Assembly (NCBI GenBank): GCA_958448375.1
Contig: CAUDDU010000025.1
Span: 1-9,041, forward strand
From: an uncultured Collinsella sp.
GTDB taxonomy: Bacteria > Actinomycetota > Coriobacteriia > Coriobacteriales > Coriobacteriaceae
DNA length: 9,041 bases
Reading direction: 5' to 3'
The position numbers and the translations under genes are program-made. Positions 1 through 5,915 of this stretch are shown here, one piece after another; position 1 is the stretch's first letter; the number at the start of each line of letters is the position of its first letter. The notes below the pieces were generated by a model. It ran no database searches and had not been told where the DNA came from. It was given only the letters and a program-made list of their open reading frames with translations.

Positions 1-3
1 GCC

Positions 4-327
4 CTATATAAGGCTCAAGACAATATAGAGTACGATGCCCGAGACGCAGCACCACAGCATCGATTTTGTCTTGACCGCCACGACCACGACGCCGGCGGCC
101 GCAATCCAGGGAACCAAGGCAGGCCAGAGTCCCGCGTCGAACGCGCCGGGGCTCACCAAGTCGTTGGCGACCAGCGCGGCAAAGGCAGCGGGCGGGATAT
201 AGCCCAGGGCCTCGGTAATGCGGGGCGACAGGGTCCGCCCGCGCAAGGCGAACGCCGGCGCGATGCGAAAGAACGCGATAGCAGCCCACGACGACAGCCA
301 CAGAACCAAGAACTCGTTAACGGGCAT
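4..327 (-). CDS. azlD: AzlD-family branched-chain amino acid transport subunit
   Basis: A 107-residue hydrophobic protein with about four membrane segments (roughly residues 4-22, 40-56, 68-86 and 88-106). It is the small subunit of the AzlCD (YgaZH-like) exporter of branched-chain amino acids in the cytoplasmic membrane. The family's pattern is visible: an early RIAPAFALRG stretch after the first helix and LGYIPPAAFAAL at about 41-52. The reading frame is open further upstream, to 561, but the ATG at 325-327 is preferred. It has a GAGGTG ribosome site seven to eight bases upstream and gives the usual family length of about 100-110 residues. The start lies inside the end of azlC (11-bp overlap), implying translational coupling. 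The stop is at 4-6, so nothing can be said about a terminator. Confidence 0.9.
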   Translation of the reverse strand: MPVNEFLVLWLSSWAAIAFFRIAPAFALRGRTLSPRITEALGYIPPAAFAALVANDLVSPGAFDAGLWPALVPWIAAAGVVVVAVKTKSMLWCCVSGIVLYIVLSLI

Positions 328-1009
328 CGCGGGCACCTCTTCCGTCAAATACAGCATTGCACGCCAGCGCAATGGCAATGCCGACCACGACGCTTGCCGG
401 CACGGCAATATTCGCGAGGCCCAAGAACTTGCATACGGCGACGGACACCGCGCCCGAAACCGCCGCGACAACGTTGCCGCGCGACAGCCGCTGCGAAAAG
501 AGCAGGCAGATAAAGAGCGAGGTGCAGACAAAAGCTGCAATGGCGGTGGGAACATCGACAACGGCGCCGACGATGGCGCCCATCGTACACGAAACGCCCC
601 ATGTTGCGATGAGGATCACGTTGAGCACAAAGGACTCGCGCGGGCCCCAATCCTCCCCTTCAACCAACTTGGCAAGCGAGATGCCATATGCCTCCTCGGT
701 AAGTGTCGCGGCAACAGCCAGCGTCTGACGCTTCGAGGCACCCGTCAGATGCGGCGCGATCGATGCCGAGTAAAGCGCAAAACGCGAGGAGATGGCGGCA
801 ACGCTCGCGATAATCGAAGGCGCCGGTACACCCGCCAGCCAAAGATTGCAGATCATAAACTGGCCGCTGCCCGTCACAAACGTGCTGCTCAGGGCAAAGA
901 CCATCCAGGGCTCCATTCCCGTCTGTCCCATGATCATTCCGCACGGCGCGCCTATTGCAACATAGGTAAGCATCACTGGCCAGACGGTTCTAACGATTTT
1001 GAGCACCAT
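317..1009 (-). CDS. azlC: AzlC-family branched-chain amino acid permease
   Basis: The large membrane subunit of an AzlCD exporter, which moves leucine, isoleucine, valine or analogues out of the cell. It is recognised from the AzlC motif series. Numbered from the ATG used here, these are GSGQF in a membrane segment (about 47-51), RFALYSASIAPHL (about 76-88) and LTEEAYGI (about 103-110, the family's T-x-E-x-(F/Y) signature). The start is uncertain. The ATG at 1007-1009 gives 230 residues beginning just before the first helix, with AGGATGAG upstream. A TTG at 1076-1078 would add 23 hydrophilic residues and has a better ribosome site (AGGTGA, seven bases upstream). Both lengths are within the family range. 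The gene overlaps azlD by 11 bp and is divergent from the HD-domain gene. Confidence 0.9.
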   Translation of the reverse strand: MVLKIVRTVWPVMLTYVAIGAPCGMIMGQTGMEPWMVFALSSTFVTGSGQFMICNLWLAGVPAPSIIASVAAISSRFALYSASIAPHLTGASKRQTLAVAATLTEEAYGISLAKLVEGEDWGPRESFVLNVILIATWGVSCTMGAIVGAVVDVPTAIAAFVCTSLFICLLFSQRLSRGNVVAAVSGAVSVAVCKFLGLANIAVPASVVVGIAIALACNAVFDGRGARDAR

Positions 1010-1135
1010 ACGCTTCTCATCCTGACAAGGTCTCCGAACCGCATGGAGCGACACGGCAGAATCATCATCCGACAGCAACCGAGTTCACCTACAATTGCCA
1101 CCGGATCGAAAGACACAACTTTTTAGGAAGTCATT
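1010..1135. promoter_or_regulatory. Divergent intergenic region between azlC and the HD-domain gene
   Basis: The region must hold the start signals for both divergent genes. On the plus strand a TACAAT (1090-1095, five of six matches to a -10 box) lies 41 bases before the HD-gene ATG, but no convincing -35 sits upstream of it. On the minus strand TTGTGT (1118 to 1113) with AATTGT 16 bases further on is a weak candidate for azlC. If it is real, the leader would leave little room for the TTG start of azlC, which favours the ATG at 1009. AGGAAG at 1125-1130 is a clear ribosome site for the plus-strand gene. No operator-like palindrome was seen. Confidence 0.25.
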
Positions 1136-1948
1136 ATGACAGGTATCGATCGAGACCGGGCGCGTGCGGCCTTCAAAAGCTACACCGATGCCTACGACGC
1201 CACCAACCCACGCATCGCGCTCAAAATCGAGCATACGTACCACGTGGCCGAGGCATGCGATGCCGTAGCGCGCGAGCAGGGCTGGTCGTCAGAAGATATT
1301 GACCTGGCATGGCTTTGCGGCCTGCTACACGATATGGGCCGCTTTGAGCAGCTGCGACGCTGGGACACCTTTAAGGACGCCGAGAGCATGAGCCATGCGG
1401 CGCTGGGCATCGAGGTCCTCTTTGGCGAGAATCCCGCCGATGCACCCGCCGTAACGAGCATCCGCGACTTTATCGATGACCCGGCAGAAGATGAGCTCAT
1501 CCGAGCGAGCATCGCCTATCACAGCGACTTTCGCCTGCCGGCACAACTCGACGAGCGTACACTGTGCTTCTGCGATATCGTGCGCGATGGTGACAAGATC
1601 GACATTATGCGCACCATCGCCGACAGCACCGTCGACACCATCCTCAAGGTGGACGAGAAGACGTTTCTCGGCAGCCGTTTCTCGTCGCCGACACTTGCCG
1701 CCTTTGACGAGCACCGCTGCGTCGCACGCGATGAACGCAACGAGCCCGCAGACTACCTGGTGGGACTCATCTGCTTTATGTTTGAGCTCGTCTATCCAGC
1801 AAGCCGCGCGCTGGCGCGCGAACAGGGCGATATCCACCGCCTGCTCGACGCGCCCTTTGGCATTACGCGGCCCTTTACCGACCCCGCCACGCAGGCGACT
1901 TGGAGCCGCCTTAAGGACGAGATGCGCGACTGGCTGGCGCGCGCCTAG
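1136..1948 (+). CDS. HD-domain metal-dependent hydrolase
   Basis: A 270-residue soluble cytoplasmic protein with a ribosome site AGGAAG six bases before the ATG. It belongs to the HD superfamily of metal-dependent phosphohydrolases. Visible ligands are H33 (or H36) in IEHTYHVAEA, the H65-D66 pair in LLHDMGRFEQ, H87 in SMSHAALG, H129 in AYHSDF and D153 in RDGDKIDIMR. This H...HD...H...H...D series is the fuller set seen in HD enzymes that bind two metals, rather than the minimal four-ligand set, so the active site looks intact. Substrates in this superfamily include nucleotides and cyclic dinucleotides, but nothing here identifies one. No partner domain, signal peptide or membrane segment is visible. 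The gene is probably monocistronic. It converges on etfA, and the two stop codons overlap. Confidence 0.88.
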   Translation: MTGIDRDRARAAFKSYTDAYDATNPRIALKIEHTYHVAEACDAVAREQGWSSEDIDLAWLCGLLHDMGRFEQLRRWDTFKDAESMSHAALGIEVLFGENPADAPAVTSIRDFIDDPAEDELIRASIAYHSDFRLPAQLDERTLCFCDIVRDGDKIDIMRTIADSTVDTILKVDEKTFLGSRFSSPTLAAFDEHRCVARDERNEPADYLVGLICFMFELVYPASRALAREQGDIHRLLDAPFGITRPFTDPATQATWSRLKDEMRDWLARA

Positions 1949-3150
1949 CGCTCAAGCTGGGCCAGCAGTTCCTCGACGACCTCGACGGCATCGCCGACAA
2001 CCTTGTACTGGGCAGCACCAAAGATGGGGGCATCCGGGTCCTCGTTGATGGCGATAATGCACTCTGCCCCACCGATGCCGGCAAGATGCTGGATGGCGCC
2101 CGAAACACCGATACTCACGAGAAGCTTGGGCGAAACCGATACGCCGGTCTGGCCAATCTGATGGCGATACTCCAACCAGCCGGCCTCCACGACAGGTCGC
2201 GTGCAACCAAGCTCGGCTCCCAGAGCCTCGGCGAGCCTTCGCATCAGGGGCAGATTCTTCTTGGAGCCAATGCCGCGGCCCACCACGACCAAGCGTTCGG
2301 CATCGGCGATCGAGGCCTGCTGCCTCCACTCCTCGGCGGGAATCGAGATCTCGACACGAGCCTTAGCATCATCCGCAAGCGATATCTGGGTGATCGTGCC
2401 GGAGCGGTCGTAGTCAAAGTCGGGCGCCTTAAAGATGCCGGGACGAACCGTTGCCATCTGGGGACGATGATTGGGGCAGACGATGGTGGCCATCAGGTTG
2501 CCGCCAAACGCTGGACGCGTCTGTTGCAGCAGTCCCGTCTCCGTATCCATCGAAAGTACGGTGCAGTCAGCCGTAAGGCCCGTCTGCAAACGCACGGCAA
2601 CGCCGGGTGCCAGTTCGCGACCAAAAGCGGTCGCGCCGTATAGAATGGCCTCGGGTTTGCGTTCGGCTACCAAATCGCAGATCAAGCGGGCGTAGACCTC
2701 CGCATCGTTTTGGCGCAGGCGCTCGTCGCGACAGGCCAGGACTTCGTCGGCGCCCGCGCAAACCAGATGCTCCAGGTCACCGAGAGAACCCTCGGGGCCC
2801 ATACCGACCAGTGCCACCAGACGGCAGCCGCGAGCATCGGCAAGCTCGCGCCCCTTGCCCATGAGCTCGTGGGCCACGGGAGTCACCGTATCGTGCTCGT
2901 CGGTCTGCGCGAATACCCAAATGTCTCGATATGCATCAAAGTCCACCGCACCAGCGGCCTCGTCACGCTCGATCGAGATAGCGTTGACAGGACAGGCGTC
3001 GACGCACCCACCGCATAGGATGCAGCCGTCGGTTACATGGGCGCATCGGTTGGGTCGCTCGTCTTCCACTACGATGCCGCCCGAGGCACAGGCGCGAACG
3101 CAGCGACCGCAGCCGATACAGGCTTCGCTATCGATAATCAGTCCGCTCAT
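1945..3150 (-). CDS. etfA: Electron transfer flavoprotein alpha subunit with N-terminal 2[4Fe-4S] ferredoxin domain
   Basis: A 401-residue protein. Residues 1-60 form a ferredoxin domain with two full cysteine motifs, C11-x2-C14-x2-C17-x3-C21 and C43-x2-C46-x2-C49-x3-C53-P. Residues from about 75 on are EtfA. The FAD-binding C-terminal domain shows GRGIGSKKN (291-299), QIGQTG (331-336), a SIGVSGAIQHLAGI stretch (347-360) and INEDPDAPIF (368-377). It carries electrons between EtfB's flavin, its own FAD and the partner dehydrogenase; the added iron-sulfur domain is the likely entry point for ferredoxin. The same fusion is found in LctC of Acetobacterium woodii, which supports a confurcating role. 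The ATG directly follows the etfB stop (TAG then ATG), with GAGGGG upstream inside etfB. Its stop overlaps the stop of the convergent HD-domain gene. Confidence 0.95.
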   Translation of the reverse strand: MSGLIIDSEACIGCGRCVRACASGGIVVEDERPNRCAHVTDGCILCGGCVDACPVNAISIERDEAAGAVDFDAYRDIWVFAQTDEHDTVTPVAHELMGKGRELADARGCRLVALVGMGPEGSLGDLEHLVCAGADEVLACRDERLRQNDAEVYARLICDLVAERKPEAILYGATAFGRELAPGVAVRLQTGLTADCTVLSMDTETGLLQQTRPAFGGNLMATIVCPNHRPQMATVRPGIFKAPDFDYDRSGTITQISLADDAKARVEISIPAEEWRQQASIADAERLVVVGRGIGSKKNLPLMRRLAEALGAELGCTRPVVEAGWLEYRHQIGQTGVSVSPKLLVSIGVSGAIQHLAGIGGAECIIAINEDPDAPIFGAAQYKVVGDAVEVVEELLAQLER

Positions 3151-3966
3151 CTATGCCATCCCCTCGATAATCTTGGCAAGTTTTACCGCCTGCTCGGACG
3201 CCGTTCCCTCAACGGCCTCGCACGTTTGGTCACGGTCGGGCACAAACGAGCGCACGACCTGTGTCGGCGACCCGGCAAGACCGCAACGCGCGGGGTCGGC
3301 GTTCACGTCGGCGGCACTGACCACGCGCACGTCCGCCTCCTCCGCCGCGCGAATACCGGCAATACTCGGCATACGCAACTGGCCAATCTCCTTGGCAGTC
3401 GTCATCGCGCACGGCATCTCAAGATACACCGTCTCCTCGCCGGCATCGCATCCGTGAACGAGCGCCAGCGAGCCACAGGTCGTAAAACCCGCGCTCTGCA
3501 CGCAACTCACGTCGGTCACGCAGGGAATCTCAAAGGCTCCGGCAAGCTCGGGACCAATCTGGGCCGTATCGCCATCCACCGCCATCTTGCCGCAGATGAG
3601 CAGGTCGAAGTCCTCGTCGAGCGCCTCGATGCCGCACTTGAGGGCATAGGTGGTTGCCAGTGTATCGGCACCTGCAAAGGCACGATCGGTCAGCAGCAGC
3701 GCGTCGTCGGCACCTCGAGCGATGCAGTCGCGCAGCAGCGACTCGGTCGCGGGGATGCCCATCGACACCACCGTTACGCGCACGTCCATGCCAAAGCCGA
3801 TAAAGTCGTCTTTCAGCGCCAGCGCGCATTCCAAAGCGCTCGCATCAAAGGGATTAATGACCGCCTGCTTACCATCGCGCACGATGGTATTGGTCTTGGG
3901 GTCCATCTTGACCTCGGTGCTGCCCGGCACGGCCTTGACGCACACCACCATATGGAAATCGCTCAT
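3151..3966 (-). CDS. etfB: Electron transfer flavoprotein beta subunit, bifurcating type
   Basis: A 271-residue EtfB, somewhat longer than the roughly 250-260 residues usual for the family. The start VVCVKAVPG (about 7-15) and the loop VDGDTAQIGPELAG (about 130-143) are diagnostic. In ordinary respiratory ETFs the loop reads DDDxxQTGxxxAG and binds AMP, whereas DGDTAQ(V/I)GP is typical of bifurcating ETFs that carry a second FAD there. With EtfA it transfers electrons between the adjacent dehydrogenase, NAD(H) and ferredoxin. The start is chosen at ATG 3964-3966, nine bases after AAAGGGGG. A GTG two codons earlier (3970-3972) would overlap the upstream stop as GTGA, but lies only about three bases from that ribosome site. 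The gene is tightly placed between the dehydrogenase gene and etfA. Confidence 0.95.
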   Translation of the reverse strand: MSDFHMVVCVKAVPGSTEVKMDPKTNTIVRDGKQAVINPFDASALECALALKDDFIGFGMDVRVTVVSMGIPATESLLRDCIARGADDALLLTDRAFAGADTLATTYALKCGIEALDEDFDLLICGKMAVDGDTAQIGPELAGAFEIPCVTDVSCVQSAGFTTCGSLALVHGCDAGEETVYLEMPCAMTTAKEIGQLRMPSIAGIRAAEEADVRVVSAADVNADPARCGLAGSPTQVVRSFVPDRDQTCEAVEGTASEQAVKLAKIIEGMA

Positions 3967-3968
3967 CT

Positions 3969-5570
3969 TCACGCGCCCCCTTTCTGGACGAGCTCATCCA
4001 AGAGCTTCTCCGAAAACAGGTTACCGCGACCCAGCTGCCCGGCAGGATCGAGCTGGAGCTTGAGCCGCGCCGACTCGACCATGGCCTCGTGACCGTACAT
4101 CGTCTCCAAGAAGCCCGCCTTGATCTTGCCGACGCCGTGTTCTGCGGAGACGGCACCGCCCATGGCCGTGACCTCGGAAGCCCACTGGGCAAAGAGTTCT
4201 CCGCCGCGGCGATAATCCTGTGCATCGCGCGGCAGAATGTTCACATGCAGATGGTTGTTACCGATATGCCCCCAGGCGGCAGATTCAAGCCCACTTTCCG
4301 CCAGCGTGCGGCGATAGAGGGCGATAACATCGGCCAAGTGCGCGTTGGGCACCGACATGTCCGAACCCAGTTTGGTGATGGTGGGATCCATGCGGCGGCG
4401 CTCGTCGATGAGCATGTTGACGCTCTCGGGCACCGCATGGCGGAAGAATCGCTGACACTCGCGATCGACCTCGGTGCGCGCGACCCATGTCGCATCGTCA
4501 CTGCCGCCCGCAAGCTCCAGTACCCACCCCAAGTGATACAGCTCCTCAGTCGCCTGGGCTTCGTCGTCGCAGTCGAGCTCCACGTAGACACAGACCTTGG
4601 CGTCTTTGTCGAGCGCAGGCAGCGAGGCAAACGCCGTCGACTGCTCGCGCTGGCGACGTAGAATATCCAGGGCGCCAGCATCGAAGTACTCGATGGCAGC
4701 CGCATGGGACAGGACGGGACGCACAGAATCGGTGAAGGACACGGCCTTGTCTTCGCTGTCAAAGAAACAGCTCACGCCCCAAACGACCGCGGGTGCCACC
4801 TGCAGGGCAATCTCGAGTTCGGTGATGACGCCGATTGTGCCACACGCACCGATAAACAGATCGATGGCATCCATATCGTCAGCAACGAAATAGCCCGAAG
4901 CATTTTTTGTCTTGGGCATGGTATAGCCGGGAAGATCGAGCTCGAGTGTACGGCCCGCTGCCGTCACGAGCGACAGGTGGCGGCCCTGGGCAAAAGCCTC
5001 GCCGCGCCGAAGCTCAAGCAAATCGCCATCAGCCAGCACGACGTGGAGTCCCGTGATATGTGGGCGCATGGGGCCGTAGGCGTAGCTGCGGGCACCGGAG
5101 GCGTTACATGCCGCCATGCCGCCCAGACAGGCAGACGCCTCGGTGGGATCGGTGGGAAAAAACTGCTCGGGAGCCTCTTGGAACTCCTCGTAGGCCTCAA
5201 GCGATGCCTGGTCCCAACCAGCGGTCGGCAGCACCTTCTTGCTCAGCTGCTTGCGCAGCTCCGAGAGCACAACGCCCGGCTCCACGCGCAGCAGAAATTG
5301 GCCTTGTTCATCGCGGCGAAGGCCCAAATAGCGATTCATACGGGAAGTATTGAGGATATGCCCGCCGTGGGGCACGGCGCCGGCGGCAAGGCCGGTTCGG
5401 GCGCCCTGAACCGTTACCGGAACACGCTCGGCATGGAGCTTTTCCAAAATGGCACGGACCTCGTTTTCCGTTGTCGGAAACGAGATGCTCGAGGCCTCGC
5501 CCGATGCGCGAGATTCATCGCGGCCATACTCTTCGAACTCGTCGGTGAAGGGTTTGATGGTTGCAGACAC
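3969..5570 (-). CDS. lctD: FAD-dependent 2-hydroxyacid (probable D-lactate) dehydrogenase, GlcD/LctD type
   Basis: A 533-residue flavoprotein with an N-terminal FAD-binding domain and a FAD-oxidase C-terminal domain. FAD motifs are GARTGLAAGAVPHGG (56-70) and GGMAACNASGARSYAYGP (150-167). The C-terminal metal and substrate site shows H435-x6-H442 in GHIGNNHLHVN and E477-H478 in SAEHGVG, the same arrangement as the zinc-binding site of D-2-hydroxyglutarate and D-lactate dehydrogenases. Genes for EtfB and ferredoxin-fused EtfA follow at once, so lactate oxidation through ETF, as in A. woodii LctBCD, is the best reading. Other 2-hydroxyacids such as glycolate or 2-hydroxyglutarate are possible. 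Translation begins at a GTG (5568-5570) behind GGGGGAG. One oddity: the usual GSEGTLG segment reads G-A-C-G-T-I-G (241-247), with Cys243 in place of Glu. Confidence 0.9.
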   Translation of the reverse strand: MSATIKPFTDEFEEYGRDESRASGEASSISFPTTENEVRAILEKLHAERVPVTVQGARTGLAAGAVPHGGHILNTSRMNRYLGLRRDEQGQFLLRVEPGVVLSELRKQLSKKVLPTAGWDQASLEAYEEFQEAPEQFFPTDPTEASACLGGMAACNASGARSYAYGPMRPHITGLHVVLADGDLLELRRGEAFAQGRHLSLVTAAGRTLELDLPGYTMPKTKNASGYFVADDMDAIDLFIGACGTIGVITELEIALQVAPAVVWGVSCFFDSEDKAVSFTDSVRPVLSHAAAIEYFDAGALDILRRQREQSTAFASLPALDKDAKVCVYVELDCDDEAQATEELYHLGWVLELAGGSDDATWVARTEVDRECQRFFRHAVPESVNMLIDERRRMDPTITKLGSDMSVPNAHLADVIALYRRTLAESGLESAAWGHIGNNHLHVNILPRDAQDYRRGGELFAQWASEVTAMGGAVSAEHGVGKIKAGFLETMYGHEAMVESARLKLQLDPAGQLGRGNLFSEKLLDELVQKGGA

Positions 5571-5652
5571 GCGAACTCCCCCTTTAGCTAACTACAGTGT
5601 TTGCAGGGAGATGTTACCGCATCGTTTCGTCGACGTGTTCGAGACCGTCTCC

Positions 5653-5680
5653 ATAATTGGCGTTTTTTACGTTCGTGCAA
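5653..5680 (-). promoter_or_regulatory. Weak candidate promoter for the lactate/ETF operon (proximal)
   Basis: On the minus strand, TTGCAC (5680 to 5675) and AATTAT (5658 to 5653) are separated by 16 bases. The -10-like box matches TATAAT in four of six positions, the -35-like box in only three of six. It would give a leader of about 75 bases before the GTG start of the dehydrogenase gene. The distal candidate at 5791-5820 has a better -35. Confidence 0.18.
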
Positions 5681-5754
5681 TTCGGCGAGCGGCTTGATTT
5701 CCTCGGCAGACGATGCTTTTGACACATATGGCCCCGCCGTCGCCGACCGCGCGA

Positions 5755-5783
5755 TTGTCGCTCGAAAAAAGTTGGAGTATTTT
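5755..5783 (+). promoter_or_regulatory. Weak candidate promoter for the surface-protein operon
   Basis: TTGTCG (5755-5760) and TATTTT (5778-5783) are separated by 17 bases, each matching the vegetative consensus in four of six positions. The A6 tract at 5765-5770 and T6 tract at 5780-5785 make this the most AT-rich spot of the intergenic region. Transcription would give a leader of about 125 bases that contains the inverted repeat at 5872-5895. Confidence 0.2.
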
Positions 5784-5790
5784 TTGCCGC

Positions 5791-5820
5791 CTTTTACCTG
5801 CGAAGACGCCAATCCGTCAA
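5791..5820 (-). promoter_or_regulatory. Candidate promoter for the lactate/ETF operon (distal)
   Basis: On the minus strand, TTGACG (5820 to 5815, five of six matches to -35) is followed after 18 bases by TAAAAG (5796 to 5791, four of six to -10). It points at the dehydrogenase gene and would produce a leader of roughly 210 bases that includes the 45-codon frame at 5588-5725. The TTGGTCA repeats lie immediately upstream of the -35 box, a normal position for an activator. Confidence 0.25.
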
Positions 5821-5824
5821 GCAT

Positions 5825-5842
5825 TTGGTCAGAAATTGGTCA
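5825..5842. repeat. Two TTGGTCA direct repeats with 11-bp period
   Basis: TTGGTCA occurs at 5825-5831 and again at 5836-5842, separated by GAAA, so the start-to-start distance is 11 bp, about one helical turn. The pair abuts the best minus-strand -35 candidate. TGGTC is a half-site word in operators of the FadR branch of GntR regulators, some of which control lactate genes, but here the copies are direct rather than inverted. A regulatory role is therefore inference only. Confidence 0.35.
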
Positions 5843-5871
5843 AGTAGCGGCTGATACGGTCGGCGTCGACA

Positions 5872-5895
5872 GCCAAAACCGATAGAAGTTTTGGC
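5872..5895 (+). promoter_or_regulatory. Perfect 8-bp inverted repeat (operator or leader hairpin) before the surface operon
   Basis: GCCAAAAC (5872-5879) and GTTTTGGC (5888-5895) are exact reverse complements separated by the 8-base loop CGATAGAA. The structure ends eight bases before the AGGGAGG ribosome site and 20 bases before the ATG at 5916. As DNA it has the size of a dimeric repressor operator; as RNA it would form a stable leader stem. No T-run follows, so it is not a typical intrinsic terminator. Confidence 0.5.
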
Positions 5896-5915
5896 CCAGA
5901 AGCAGGGAGGTTCCC

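Larger units (their letters stand above)
5571..5915. other. 345-bp divergent intergenic region between the lactate/ETF operon and the surface-protein operon
   Basis: It contains no gene I can support. It holds candidate promoters in both directions, an A6/T6 pair (5765-5770 and 5780-5785), two TTGGTCA direct repeats (5825-5842) and a perfect inverted repeat (5872-5895), each listed separately. The proximal ribosome sites are GGGGGAG for the minus-strand dehydrogenase gene and AGGGAGG at 5904-5910 for the plus-strand gene. A 45-codon minus-strand frame from GTG 5723-5725 to a TAG at 5588-5590 ends 17 bases before the dehydrogenase start and is rich in Lys and Arg. It could be a leader peptide or chance. 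Confidence 0.6.

Noticed and set aside
218..1126. 302-codon plus-strand frame opposite azlC and azlD
   Set aside because: It is antisense to two recognised membrane-protein genes, is rich in Arg, His and Asn without motifs, and results from third-position GC bias.
3037..4092. 351-codon plus-strand frame opposite etfB and parts of its neighbours
   Set aside because: The composition is shadow-like (Arg, His, Gly), with no ribosome site or motif, and the opposite strand encodes clear EtfA, EtfB and dehydrogenase sequence.
4704..5591. 295-codon plus-strand frame opposite the dehydrogenase gene
   Set aside because: It is antisense to conserved FAD-binding motifs and has no recognisable domain.
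5719..5724. Perfect TTGACA -35 box on the plus strand
   Set aside because: No -10-like sequence follows at 15-19 bases; that stretch is GC-rich (around 5740-5750).
5765..5785. A6 and T6 tracts flanking a 9-base spacer as an intrinsic terminator
   Set aside because: The stem would be only A-T pairs, and neither strand has a gene ending just upstream, because both flanking operons start here.
5601..5885. 94-codon plus-strand frame in the intergenic region
   Set aside because: It ends inside the inverted repeat region, shows no motif, and its first part is antisense to the dehydrogenase leader. No support was found beyond a GGGAG near an internal ATG.
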